20,150 nucleotides of DNA from Verrucomicrobiales bacterium (GTDB taxonomy: Bacteria; Verrucomicrobiota; Verrucomicrobiia; Limisphaerales; UBA9464), in NCBI GenBank assembly GCA_003445095.1, contig DLVS01000066.1, forward strand, positions 1 to 20,150, given 5' to 3'. This document shows, in pieces, positions 1 through 8,585 of the stretch (position 1 is the first letter of the stretch; each line of letters begins with the position of its first letter). Under the pieces are notes generated by a model. It did not search any database and was not told the DNA's origin. It saw only the letters and a program-made list of their open reading frames with translations. A program made the translations under genes and the position numbers.

Positions 1-621
1 AGGTGGAACTCGTCCCTACCACCACCGCGTGGTCTAACCTGGTAGGGCTGCGTTCCACCGCGGCCCCATTCAATTCCGTCTGGCTTGTGAAGGTCGCCGG
101 GGGAACGGGGGAAGTATTTGGGGCGTGGGGTTCACCACGTTGACCTTTCGGCACATTCACGCGCGCTGCGGTTTAGATGGGGACGAGGTGGCACTCGTCC
201 CTACCACCACCGCGTGGTCTAACCTGGTAGGGCTGCGTTCCACCGCGGCCCCATTCAATTCCGTCTGGCTTGTGAAGGCCACCGGGGGAACGGGGGAAGT
301 ATTTGGGGCGTGGGGTTTACCACGTTGACCTTGCGGTGCATTCACCCGTGCTGCGGTTTAGATCGGGACGAGGTGGAACTCGTCCCTACCACCACCTCGT
401 GGTCTAACCTGGTAGGGCTGCGTTCCACCGCGGCCCCCTTTAATTCCGTCTGATCTGTGAAGGCCACCAGGGGACCGGGGGAAGTATTTGGGGCGTGGGG
501 TTCACCACGTTGACCTTGCGGCGCATTCACCCGCGCTGCGGTTTAGTTGGGGACGAGGTGGAACTCGTCCCTACCACCACCGCGTGGGCTAACCTGGTAG
601 GGCTGCGTTCCACCGCGGCCC
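1..621. repeat. 185-bp tandem array of GTAG-headed REP-like hairpin doublets
   Basis: Copies begin at 1, 186, 371 and 556, an exact 185-bp period. The first three are full length and differ by only a handful of bases each; the fourth stops at 621. Every unit carries two inverted hairpins facing each other. Hairpin A (180-201, 365-386, 550-571; its left arm in copy 1 lies outside the window) has arms GGGACGAG/CTCGTCCC. On the minus strand it is preceded by GTAG and has loop TTCCAC (TGCCAC in copy 2). Hairpin B (45-66, 230-251, 415-436, 600-621) has arms GGGCTGCG/CGCGGCCC, GTAG on the plus strand and the same loop TTCCAC. The array ends exactly at the end of a B hairpin, 8 bp short of the neighbouring stop codon. 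The period is not a multiple of three, so the short open frames here are not conserved reading frames. The array continues leftward out of the window. GTAG plus hairpin is the signature of REP elements; the assignment is inference. Confidence 0.93.
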
Positions 622-629
622 TGTACTAC

Positions 630-3056
630 CTACCTCGGATACAAGAGGAACGGCTTTTGCCGTTCCTCAAATCTCGCCGATTCACCCACCCAAAGAGCGC
701 GAATCTCCGGAAGCGGTTTCCCTGCCTTAATCGCCTCCAGCACCGCCGAGCTCTGTAGGAGCGCTTGCATCTTCTCAACCTTCAATGCGTCCAGATACAG
801 CCGATGCAACACCGTCGCCAGGACGACACCCAGGTCCGCAGCTCGAAACGCATTTCGATCCGTAAGCAAAAGCTGAACGCCGCCACACTCCTGTCCTGAA
901 AAGACGCTGGCGGTAGGCGTGAACCGAATTGGCACAAAGCGCACCCCTGGTAATTTCGCGGCATTCAATTCCGCCGCGAGTTTCCGATCATCCACGTAGG
1001 GCGCGCCGACCACTTCAAACGGCGTTCCAGTTCCACGACCAACTGACAGTTGGCAATACTCCAAGAGACCAACGCCAGGATACAGAGTCGCCGCCGTCAG
1101 GCTTCGCATGTTGGGTGACGGATTCACCCAAGGAAGCCCAGTCTCATCAAACCACTCGGTGGGTTTCCAACCGGAGATTGGAATTACCGTTAGGTCCGCC
1201 TCGAATTTCCGCTCGGCGTTAAACAGGCGCGCGAGTTCCCCTACCGTCATTCCGTGACGAAGAGGGATGGCATGCCACGCCACGAAACTGAATTCCCCTT
1301 CGGCGACCGGCCCCTCGATTCGCGAGCCGATGGGATTTACTCGGTCCAACACGAAGAATTTCTTTTGCGAATGGGCCGCGGCTTCGAGGCAATTCCCCAA
1401 GGTCGAGATATACGTATAAAAACGGCAACCGACGTCTTGAATATCGAAGACGAGGGCATCGAGGTCGGCGAGTTGATCTGGTTTGGGCGCCCGGCGTTCA
1501 CCGTACAGGCTGTAGATGGGCAGGCCGGTGGCCTCATCCTTCTCATCGCCAATCCCCTCCTGATCAAGCACGCCACGAATGCCGTGCTCGGGGCTGAACA
1601 AAGCGCGGAGTTCTACTTCGGGAGCTGACTTGAGCAGGTCAATCGTTGAGCGTCGATTCCGGTCTCGGCCGGTTTGGTTCGTAATCAGGCCAATCTTTAA
1701 ACCGCGCAAGGGCGTGAAATGATCACGGGCAAGTACATCAATACCGTTCAATACGTCTGGAGGCGGGGGAGTTGGTGTGGCAGCCGCAGGTTGATTCGTC
1801 CGGGCCGGGTCGGGCGGCAAGGCGCCGGAAACTCCCACAAAGTTGAAGTGGCGCACCGCCTCGGCCGCCAACGTGCCTAACTCCCGACGAAGCGCGATAA
1901 CGTTCCCGTCTTCGGTCGGATGATTCCGATTCGACAAGAAGATAAGGAAAGTCTGCGAGAATGGATCGATCCACAGCGACGTGCCCGTCCAACCCGTGTG
2001 CCCATAACCGCCCAAGGGAAAGACACTGCCTCGTTGGCCAGCGTACGGAGAGTCGATGTCCCAGCCGAGTCCTCGCCGCGGAAGACCGGGAGGCGATTGA
2101 ACCGAGGTCATCAAGGCCACAGTCGAAGGTTGCAGAACCCGCTGGCCGTCGACGGTGCCGCCGTTCAAAAACATCCGCGCGAATCGGGCGAGGTCCGCGG
2201 CGGTAGTGAACAGTCCGGCGTGCCCGGCCACCCCATTCATCCGCCGCGCCGTGGGGTCGTGCACCACCCCTCGCAAGACGATCTCGTCGGACAACACTTC
2301 GGTCGGCGCTATCCGTTGGCTGTTGGTGGCGGTGGCGGCAACGTTGGCCGGAAGGCCTAAGGGAGTTGTCGCCGAAAACCGACGGTAGTGCGTGTTCGTC
2401 ATTCCCAACGGCGCAAAGATTTCTCGAGTTGTGAACACCTCCAGGTGCTCTCCGGTCACGCGTTCCACGAGCAGCCCGAGTAAGATGAAGTTGATGTCGC
2501 TGTATCGGAATCGAGTTCCAGGCGGATCCGCTAACGGCTCCTCCGCGGCGAGCAACAACGCATTCGTAGCCCCCGTCCACGGTTCCGCCGATGGCAATCC
2601 AGAACGCAATCCGGACGAATGGGTCAGCAACTGTCGCACCGTAATCGCTTCTTTCCCGTCGCCAGTAAATTCCGGGAGGTAGCGGCTCACGGGCGCGTCG
2701 AGTTCGACTCGGCCTTGCTCCACCAATTTCATCAACGCCGGAGCCGTAGCGATCACCTTGGTCAAAGACGCCACGTCGAAGATTGTGTCTTCGGTCATGA
2801 CTTCCGCCGTCGGAACAACGGAACGTTGGCCGAAAGCACGATGAAACGCTGTCCCACGCCGCTCGAGCCAGAGCACACCTCCGGGAAGCTTATGGGCGGC
2901 GATGGCGTTCGTAACGGCTGCTTCAATCGCGGCAAGCTTGGCGGCCCGGAACTCAGTCGAAGGATCAAGGGCGGGCGCCGACTGAGTGTTGGAAAGACTT
3001 CCAACCAGCCACAGCGCCAACCAAAAGCATTTACCCACCGACCACTCGAACCGCAT
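630..3056 (-). CDS. namZ: Exported serine hydrolase (AmiE-like) fused to NamZ/DUF1343 exo-muramidase
   Basis: This 808-residue protein joins two enzymes. The start is ATG at 3056, because it places a Sec signal peptide (WLALWLVGSL core) at the N terminus; an upstream GTG at 3134 would bury it. Residues about 35-410 are a class C beta-lactamase/penicillin-binding fold: SLTK (Ser97, Lys100), YSD (Tyr185) and HTG (His353, replacing KTG). A Pro/Ala/Thr-rich linker spans about 412-435. Residues about 436-808 are DUF1343 (NamZ), with GLITNQTG, FSPEHGIRG, DIQDVG, NPIG, SPNM and GRGTGTPFEVVGAPY. NamZ removes non-reducing-end MurNAc from peptidoglycan fragments. In Bacillus subtilis the neighbouring AmiE, also of the beta-lactamase fold, strips the peptide from MurNAc. 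I infer that the fusion performs both steps in the periplasm; the hydrolase half could instead be an esterase or peptidase. It stands alone, divergent from the next gene. Confidence 0.93.
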   Translation of the reverse strand: MRFEWSVGKCFWLALWLVGSLSNTQSAPALDPSTEFRAAKLAAIEAAVTNAIAAHKLPGGVLWLERRGTAFHRAFGQRSVVPTAEVMTEDTIFDVASLTKVIATAPALMKLVEQGRVELDAPVSRYLPEFTGDGKEAITVRQLLTHSSGLRSGLPSAEPWTGATNALLLAAEEPLADPPGTRFRYSDINFILLGLLVERVTGEHLEVFTTREIFAPLGMTNTHYRRFSATTPLGLPANVAATATNSQRIAPTEVLSDEIVLRGVVHDPTARRMNGVAGHAGLFTTAADLARFARMFLNGGTVDGQRVLQPSTVALMTSVQSPPGLPRRGLGWDIDSPYAGQRGSVFPLGGYGHTGWTGTSLWIDPFSQTFLIFLSNRNHPTEDGNVIALRRELGTLAAEAVRHFNFVGVSGALPPDPARTNQPAAATPTPPPPDVLNGIDVLARDHFTPLRGLKIGLITNQTGRDRNRRSTIDLLKSAPEVELRALFSPEHGIRGVLDQEGIGDEKDEATGLPIYSLYGERRAPKPDQLADLDALVFDIQDVGCRFYTYISTLGNCLEAAAHSQKKFFVLDRVNPIGSRIEGPVAEGEFSFVAWHAIPLRHGMTVGELARLFNAERKFEADLTVIPISGWKPTEWFDETGLPWVNPSPNMRSLTAATLYPGVGLLEYCQLSVGRGTGTPFEVVGAPYVDDRKLAAELNAAKLPGVRFVPIRFTPTASVFSGQECGGVQLLLTDRNAFRAADLGVVLATVLHRLYLDALKVEKMQALLQSSAVLEAIKAGKPLPEIRALWVGESARFEERQKPFLLYPR
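645..668 (-). terminator. Perfect 10-bp hairpin over the last codons of the namZ fusion
   Basis: GAGGAACGGC and GCCGTTCCTC flank a four-base loop (TTTT on plus, AAAA in the minus-strand transcript). The hairpin lies in codons for the final residues (EERQKPFL) and is followed on the minus strand by TTGTAT. It could be an intrinsic terminator or 3'-end stabiliser embedded in coding sequence. The U-run is weak, so termination is only a suggestion. Confidence 0.4.
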
Positions 3057-3134
3057 GCGACAAGGTGTCTCGAGTCGCCAGTGTCGTCGAGCCGCCGTGC
3101 AGTGGGGTAAGCCGCTGCGGCTGGTCTCCGACAC

Positions 3135-3163
3135 AGCCGCGGTCCGCCTCCGGGACCGCGGCT
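3135..3163. repeat. Perfect 11-bp inverted repeat in the divergent intergenic region
   Basis: AGCCGCGGTCC and GGACCGCGGCT flank a 7-base loop, a perfect GC-rich stem. It lies in the 216-bp space (3057-3272) between the namZ fusion (minus) and the phospholipase D-like gene (plus). It could be a shared operator, an early-transcript hairpin or a dispersed repeat. It lacks the GTAG head of the other hairpins in the window. No convincing -35/-10 pair was seen nearby. Confidence 0.7.
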
Positions 3164-3272
3164 ATGGGCTCGGTGGTAAAATGTGAAGAGACTGGGAGGA
3201 CCGCCGTTCTCTAGTCGATCAGACCGAAATGGTGCTTTTGATTCTGGGCATACCTCGGCAGCTTATTCGCTG

Positions 3273-4859
3273 ATGCGCTCCCCTTGGCTCCGCCGGCCTC
3301 AGCCTGTGGCCCTGGTATTGGCTCTCTTACTCGTCGGATGCTCCACCATCGATCTGAAGTATCCCCGCGCGACCTCCACAGCCTCTCCATCATCCGCGTC
3401 AACCCCGATGGGAACCCTCTCGGCGAAGATTGCCGCGGAGCATCCCGGGGAATCCGGCTTCTACATCCTCAATTCGGGCGTCGAGGCATTTGCGGCGCGC
3501 ATTGCTCTCATCGAGAGCGCCCGCCAAACCATCGACCTTCAGTATTACATCATTCACGGTGATGATTCGGGCAAGATGATCATCGAACGGCTGTTGGCAG
3601 CCGCTGACAGAGGTGTGCGAGTGCGCATTCTCGTAGACGACATCTACACCGTGAAGGCGGACGCCAAGATCGCTGTCCTGGCAGTCCATCCGCAGGTCGA
3701 AATCCGCCTCTTCAATCCCTGGAAGTACCGCGGCGGAGGGTTCAGTTACGCTTTCAACTTTCTGTCAGACTCCAAGCGCCTCAATCACCGGATGCATAAC
3801 AAGCTATTCGTGGTGGACAACGCCGCCCTGATAATGGGCGGTCGCAATCTGGGTGACGAATACTTCGGGCTGAATGCCGACTTCACGTTCGCCGACCTAG
3901 ACGTGCTAGGCATTGGGCCGGTCGCGGCCGAGGCCTCAGAACATTTCGACCGCTATTGGAACAGCGAATGGGCCGTTCCCATCGCCGCTCGGCGTGATTT
4001 GCGGCCGACGCAATCGGATCTGGACGCGTTACGCGCTCAGCTCGCCGCCGATCGGGTGGCTTTGCGAGATTCGCGGTTTGGGGAAAATGCGGCTAACACC
4101 GAGTTCATCCGCGAGATTAAGGAGCACCGAATCCAACTCTACTACGCCCCGGCGACCGTCTTGGCGGACGCTCCGGACAAAGTGGTTTCGAATCGCAAGA
4201 AGGATCGCGCCGAATTCCTGATGGCGCAGATCCGCCGGACGGTGCCACGGGCGGAGAAGGAGCTGCTGTTATGCTCGCCCTATTTTGTCCCAGGCAAAGA
4301 AGGCGTGCACTATCTCGAATCCATGTCCACTAACGGCGTTGATATCCGGATCCTGACCAATGCGCAGGAGGCCGGGGACGTTTCGGTGGTTCACAGCGGT
4401 TACGCGCCGTACCGCGTGGATCTCCTGCGAGCCGGAATTCACCTCTACGAACTCAAGCGCGTCTCCGATCCTTCGCGAGAGAAGTTTGCTTCGCAGAAGT
4501 TCGGTTCCGCCAACGCCAGCCTGCACACCAAGTGCCTCATCTCTGACCGCCGGCATGTGTTTATCGGCTCGTTGAACCTGGATCCGCGGTCCATGGAGCG
4601 GAATACCGAGACAGGCGTGATTATCGAAAGTGCCGAGATCGGCCAGAAGCTGGGCACGCTTTTCGAACGAGGTATCGCGCCGGATGCGAGCTATCGCGTG
4701 GTCCTTGAGGACGGTCCGAACGGTTCGTCTTCCGACCTGGAATGGATCTCCACCGAGGGCGGCCAGGAGCGTCGATTCAAGACCGAGCCGGGAACCACGT
4801 GGTTCCAACGTTTCAAAATCAAGATCATGAGCCTGTTGCCTATAGAGAGCCAAATCTGA
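3273..4859 (+). CDS. Phospholipase D / cardiolipin synthase-like lipoprotein
   Basis: A 528-residue member of the phospholipase D superfamily. ATG at 3273 is preferred over the longer frame from 3183, because it gives a lipoprotein signal: Arg-rich start, ALVLALLLVGC and Cys23 as the lipidated residue. Two HxKxxxxD (HKD) motifs form the active site: HNKLFVVD (His175, Lys177, Asp182, followed by GGRN) and HTKCLISD (His418, Lys420, Asp425, followed by GSLN). Two HKD motifs per chain are typical of bacterial cardiolipin synthases. The layout, without N-terminal membrane helices and with a lipid anchor, is closest to ClsC/YmdC-type enzymes, which transfer phosphatidyl groups to make cardiolipin. 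A phospholipase or nuclease role cannot be excluded. The PVC-type heme protein follows after only 27 bp, so the two may share a transcript. Confidence 0.93.
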   Translation: MRSPWLRRPQPVALVLALLLVGCSTIDLKYPRATSTASPSSASTPMGTLSAKIAAEHPGESGFYILNSGVEAFAARIALIESARQTIDLQYYIIHGDDSGKMIIERLLAAADRGVRVRILVDDIYTVKADAKIAVLAVHPQVEIRLFNPWKYRGGGFSYAFNFLSDSKRLNHRMHNKLFVVDNAALIMGGRNLGDEYFGLNADFTFADLDVLGIGPVAAEASEHFDRYWNSEWAVPIAARRDLRPTQSDLDALRAQLAADRVALRDSRFGENAANTEFIREIKEHRIQLYYAPATVLADAPDKVVSNRKKDRAEFLMAQIRRTVPRAEKELLLCSPYFVPGKEGVHYLESMSTNGVDIRILTNAQEAGDVSVVHSGYAPYRVDLLRAGIHLYELKRVSDPSREKFASQKFGSANASLHTKCLISDRRHVFIGSLNLDPRSMERNTETGVIIESAEIGQKLGTLFERGIAPDASYRVVLEDGPNGSSSDLEWISTEGGQERRFKTEPGTTWFQRFKIKIMSLLPIESQI

Positions 4860-4886
4860 ACCAAAACTCGAGTCACCCACGATGCG

Positions 4887-7800
4887 ATGATTGAGCCCGG
4901 AAGCGAAAAAGGACGCCCGTTGTACCGTGATCAGGCAAGCGCCCGAGTGGGTTCACGACTGGCCTCGTTGCTTGAGTCGGCACTCCTGCATCGCGTGACC
5001 CTCGTGCTGCGCGCCCTGACGCTGATCCTTGGGATCGGTTACGTGTCCCAGTCGATGGGAGCCGAGACTTCCGAGATGACTCCACCGCAGACTTCGGCCC
5101 AGGCGTTGAAATCCTTTCACGTACGACCTGGACTCGAAGTCGAGTTAGTCGCTGCGGAGCCGCTCGTAATTGATCCGGTGGCGATCGATTTTGGTCCCGA
5201 TGGGCGTTTGTGGGTGGCCGAGATGCACGATTACCCCTCCGGCATGGACGGGAACTTTAAGCGCGGAGGACGCATTTCGGTGCTTACCGATTCCGACGGC
5301 GACGGAAGGTTCGATCGGGTTGATCGACTGGTGGACGACGTTCCGTTTCCCACTGGAGTAATGGCGTGGAAGAAAGGCGTCTTGGTTTGTGCCGCACCCG
5401 ATATCTTGTATCTCGAGGACACCGACGGGGACGGCCGAGCGGACATTCGCCGTACCCTTTTCTCAGGGTTTGCGACTCACAATTATCAAGCGCGCGTTAA
5501 CTCCCTGCGTTGGGGTCTTGATGGTTGGGTCTATGGCGCAGCCGGATTGTTTGGGGGCAAGATTCATAGCCACCTCTCCGGCAAGGATCATCCGCTCAGT
5601 GGGCGCGACTTTCGCATTCATCCCGAAGCGGGCGAGTTCGAGGCCGTGGGCGGACTTAGTCAACAAGGTCGGGTTCGCAATGATTTCGGCGACGGTTTCG
5701 GTTGTGACAATGGGGCGTGGATGTGGCATTTCCCGTTTCCGGAGCGCTATCTGGCGCGCAATCCAGGCTTAAGCGTTGGGGAGTCGCGGGTGTACGTTGC
5801 CAGCGGAGCGGAAGCCAATCGCGTCTATCCCACCAGTCGCACCCTGGAACGCTTCAACGATCCGCAATCCGCCGAGCGCACCACGTCGGCTTGTGGACTT
5901 GAGGTGTTCCGCGACACGCGGCTTGGTCCTGAGTTTTATCAGAACGCGTTTGTCGCGGAACCCGTTCACAACTTAGTTCATCGGCTCGTGGTCGAACCTG
6001 CGGGGACCACCTTCACCGGCCATCGGGCCACGGACGAGGCCCAATCGGAGTTTCTATCGTCGTCCGACAATTGGTTTCGGCCGGTGGAAAATCGGACCGG
6101 ACCCGACGGCGCGCTGTGGGTGGTGGACATGTACCGGTTCGTGATCGAACACCCGCGCTGGATCACGCCCGAGCGACTAGCCAAGTTGGATCCGCGGGCG
6201 GGAGACCAACAAGGGCGCATCTATCGCGTGCGGCGAATCGGTGAAACCAATCCGCCGACCTGGGGCAATCTCACAGCGCGAAGCACAACGGCGCTGGTCG
6301 AACTCCTCGGACAAGACAGCGGAATCCTCCGCGACTTAGCCCATCGGCTGCTCCTGGAACGCGCCGATCCGACCGCGATTCCGGCGATTCAAGCGATCGT
6401 GAGTGGAAGCCGCCATCCGGCGCCACGGACGCAGGCGCTGTTCGCGCTCGACCAATTGGACGCTTTGCCCGACTCCATGCTGTTGGCGGCGCTGTCCGAT
6501 CGCGAGCCCATGGTTCGTCGAGCGGCGATTCAGTTGAGCGAGCGTCGCGTCGCGAAGTCGAAGGCCATCGCCGATCGATGGAGTGCCATGGTGGACGATG
6601 CGGTTCCAGCGGTTCGAATGCAGTTGGCGTTTTCGTTGGGAGAGCTTCGTCACCCCGCAGCGGGAGACGGGTTGGCCAAGCTCCTTATCAGAGACGGCGC
6701 GGATCCACGAATGCGAACGGCCGTGCTCAGTTCGGCCACGACACATTTGCCTCCATTGCTCACCGCGGTGTTGGCCTTGCCAACGACGTTTCCCGGGCGG
6801 CAGCAACTGGTGAATGATTTGATTGCGACCAGTTCCAAGACCGGTGACTCCACGAATCGAGCAACCGTTTTGATGCTGGTCCTTCCCAGTGAAAACGAGC
6901 CGGTTAGCGCCTGGCATCTCGCGGCCGTTTCCTCGTTGATTCAGGCCGGAACTGCCGGGGACAACGCGTTACGCCCACACTTGAATCGCATCTGGGACGA
7001 GGCCCGCCGACAAGCCAACGACACGACGACGAGTCTGGCCGATCGTCAGGTCGCCTTTCGTGTGATGGCGCAAGGTCCGTTGTCCGAGGCCGACCTTCAG
7101 AGACTTTCCGCGGTGCTGGCCCGGCCCGACGAACTGGAACTGGCGCAAGCCGCGCTCGCCGGTTTGAAGCAATCAACGAATGCTCAATTGGCAGCACTTT
7201 TGTTGCGGGATTGGACACATAAACCGGTCGCGCTGCGGCCAGCGATGGTCGATGCCTTGTTAAGCCGAGAAACGTGGACCGGAAGCCTTCTCGATGCCTT
7301 GGCCACTGGCAGCATGTCACCGCGTGAACTCTCGGCCGTGGATCGACAGAAGTTATTACGTCACCCGACTCCAGAAATTGCCCGTCGCGCCGCAGGACTA
7401 TTGCCGGACGCTCCGACCTCGAACCGCACGGCTGTCGTCCAGGCGTATGCGAGTGCAGCCGACCGGGCCGGCAATCCTTTGCGGGGCTTGCTGGTGTTCC
7501 AGAACCTTTGCGCATCCTGTCACGCCTATCGGGGGGCGGGGCACGACGTTGGGCCCGACCTCGCGACCTTTCGCGAGAAACCAATGAGCGAATTCTTGGT
7601 CGCGATTCTCGATCCCAATTCGGTGATCGAACCGCGCTTCCTGCCGTATGAAGTCGAGACGAAGGACCAACGCTTGCTGACTGGCGTCGTTAAGGATGAG
7701 ACCGCCAATAGCCTCACCCTCGTGCCAGGCGGAGGCGCCCGGGAGACGTTGCTGCGATCGGACGTCCTCTCGCTCAAGCCAGGAGCCTTTTCGTTAATGC

Positions 7801-8417
7801 CTGAAGGCTTTGAAGCGGCCCTCGACGTGACGGCTATGGCCGACCTAGTTGCTTACCTCAAAATGGAGCCACCGCAGGCGTTTCAATCGGCAACGGCGGA
7901 CTCGGCAGCGGCGGCGCGAAAGGAATTTCTGCGCACAGCTCGGTCAGGAGTGCGTCGATTCGTCTTTGCATCTGAGAGCTTGGACTACACGAGTTGGCTC
8001 GGCCGTTCTGTGTTCCGACTCGCGCGACAGACCGATGGCGAACAACGAGTGGTATGGGAAACGCCTCCTCTCTCTGCCGACGGCAATCCGGAGGAATGGG
8101 TGCAGTTCGATCTTCCGGTCGGGATGGGATTAGCCTCTCAACCGGCGGGCGGATTTAGTCTGTGGTTGGAGGATCGCCACGTGTTCGATTTCGAAATCTC
8201 TTTGGGAGACGCACGTTGGACGAGTGACGATCCTCCGGTTAGTGCTTGTTATCTGATCCGTGAACGTGGCGAGCAGGATAGCGACGGGATTCTGTCGCTC
8301 GCCGTTAAAGGAAGCGCTCTGAAGCCGGGACAGCCCGTTCGCTGGACCGTTCGAGCGGGAAAGGCAGACAGCCAACGCTGGTTCGGGATCTACGAAGTCG
8401 ATCCTTCAGCGCCTTGA
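4887..8417 (+). CDS. PVC-type membrane-bound dehydrogenase with HEAT-like repeats and heme domain
   Basis: A 1176-residue exported protein of the Planctomycetes/Verrucomicrobia-specific type. Residues about 37-58 (VTLVLRALTLILGIGYVSQS) are a signal or anchor segment; the ATG at 4887 leaves a long n-region, so an internal start such as GTG at 4995 is possible. Residues about 70-450 form the propeller-like dehydrogenase domain, with two calcium-loop motifs, DSDGDGRFD (from 135) and DTDGDGRAD (from 178). Residues about 460-850 are helical HEAT-like repeats. The heme domain follows, with CASCH (Cys875, Cys878, His879), then GPDL, ILDPN, SLMPEGFE and MADLVAYL. About 160 further residues form a beta-rich C-terminal extension that I do not recognise. 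The family is thought to oxidise sugars or polysaccharide products in the periplasm and pass electrons to the heme; the substrate here is unknown. Confidence 0.95.
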   Translation: MIEPGSEKGRPLYRDQASARVGSRLASLLESALLHRVTLVLRALTLILGIGYVSQSMGAETSEMTPPQTSAQALKSFHVRPGLEVELVAAEPLVIDPVAIDFGPDGRLWVAEMHDYPSGMDGNFKRGGRISVLTDSDGDGRFDRVDRLVDDVPFPTGVMAWKKGVLVCAAPDILYLEDTDGDGRADIRRTLFSGFATHNYQARVNSLRWGLDGWVYGAAGLFGGKIHSHLSGKDHPLSGRDFRIHPEAGEFEAVGGLSQQGRVRNDFGDGFGCDNGAWMWHFPFPERYLARNPGLSVGESRVYVASGAEANRVYPTSRTLERFNDPQSAERTTSACGLEVFRDTRLGPEFYQNAFVAEPVHNLVHRLVVEPAGTTFTGHRATDEAQSEFLSSSDNWFRPVENRTGPDGALWVVDMYRFVIEHPRWITPERLAKLDPRAGDQQGRIYRVRRIGETNPPTWGNLTARSTTALVELLGQDSGILRDLAHRLLLERADPTAIPAIQAIVSGSRHPAPRTQALFALDQLDALPDSMLLAALSDREPMVRRAAIQLSERRVAKSKAIADRWSAMVDDAVPAVRMQLAFSLGELRHPAAGDGLAKLLIRDGADPRMRTAVLSSATTHLPPLLTAVLALPTTFPGRQQLVNDLIATSSKTGDSTNRATVLMLVLPSENEPVSAWHLAAVSSLIQAGTAGDNALRPHLNRIWDEARRQANDTTTSLADRQVAFRVMAQGPLSEADLQRLSAVLARPDELELAQAALAGLKQSTNAQLAALLLRDWTHKPVALRPAMVDALLSRETWTGSLLDALATGSMSPRELSAVDRQKLLRHPTPEIARRAAGLLPDAPTSNRTAVVQAYASAADRAGNPLRGLLVFQNLCASCHAYRGAGHDVGPDLATFREKPMSEFLVAILDPNSVIEPRFLPYEVETKDQRLLTGVVKDETANSLTLVPGGGARETLLRSDVLSLKPGAFSLMPEGFEAALDVTAMADLVAYLKMEPPQAFQSATADSAAAARKEFLRTARSGVRRFVFASESLDYTSWLGRSVFRLARQTDGEQRVVWETPPLSADGNPEEWVQFDLPVGMGLASQPAGGFSLWLEDRHVFDFEISLGDARWTSDDPPVSACYLIRERGEQDSDGILSLAVKGSALKPGQPVRWTVRAGKADSQRWFGIYEVDPSAP

Positions 8418-8585
8418 GTGGTGGCGATTTTGCCCGTCGCTGGCTGCCGGGGAAATTGTCGAGCCGGTTGCTTGTCGCTTGCGGAGCCTACCCACCCGCC
8501 GCTTAAATCTCCGCCGGTTTAAGGTTCGGCAAACGCCACTGCCCAGTTCCCACGTCCATCCACTACCTCCAATCTCTACGCACTC

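Noticed and set aside
1..621. Repeated short open frames of about 62 residues in the array (for example 157-345 and 342-530, minus)
   Set aside because: They arise because the DNA itself is repeated. The 185-bp period is not divisible by three, and the structured hairpins explain the conservation better.
1..621. CRISPR array
   Set aside because: The spacers are nearly identical between units and the repeat unit is 185 bp, so this is a tandem repeat and not a repeat-spacer array.
1..621. Integron attC sites, suggested by GTCTAAC matching RYYYAAC
   Set aside because: The complementary GTTAGAC-type partner is absent from the unit, there are no cassette genes, and the motif lies in the spacer between two hairpins.
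8502..8523. Inverted repeat CTTAAA/TTTAAG upstream of icd as an operator
   Set aside because: Only six base pairs with a 10-base gap; too weak to support without comparative data.
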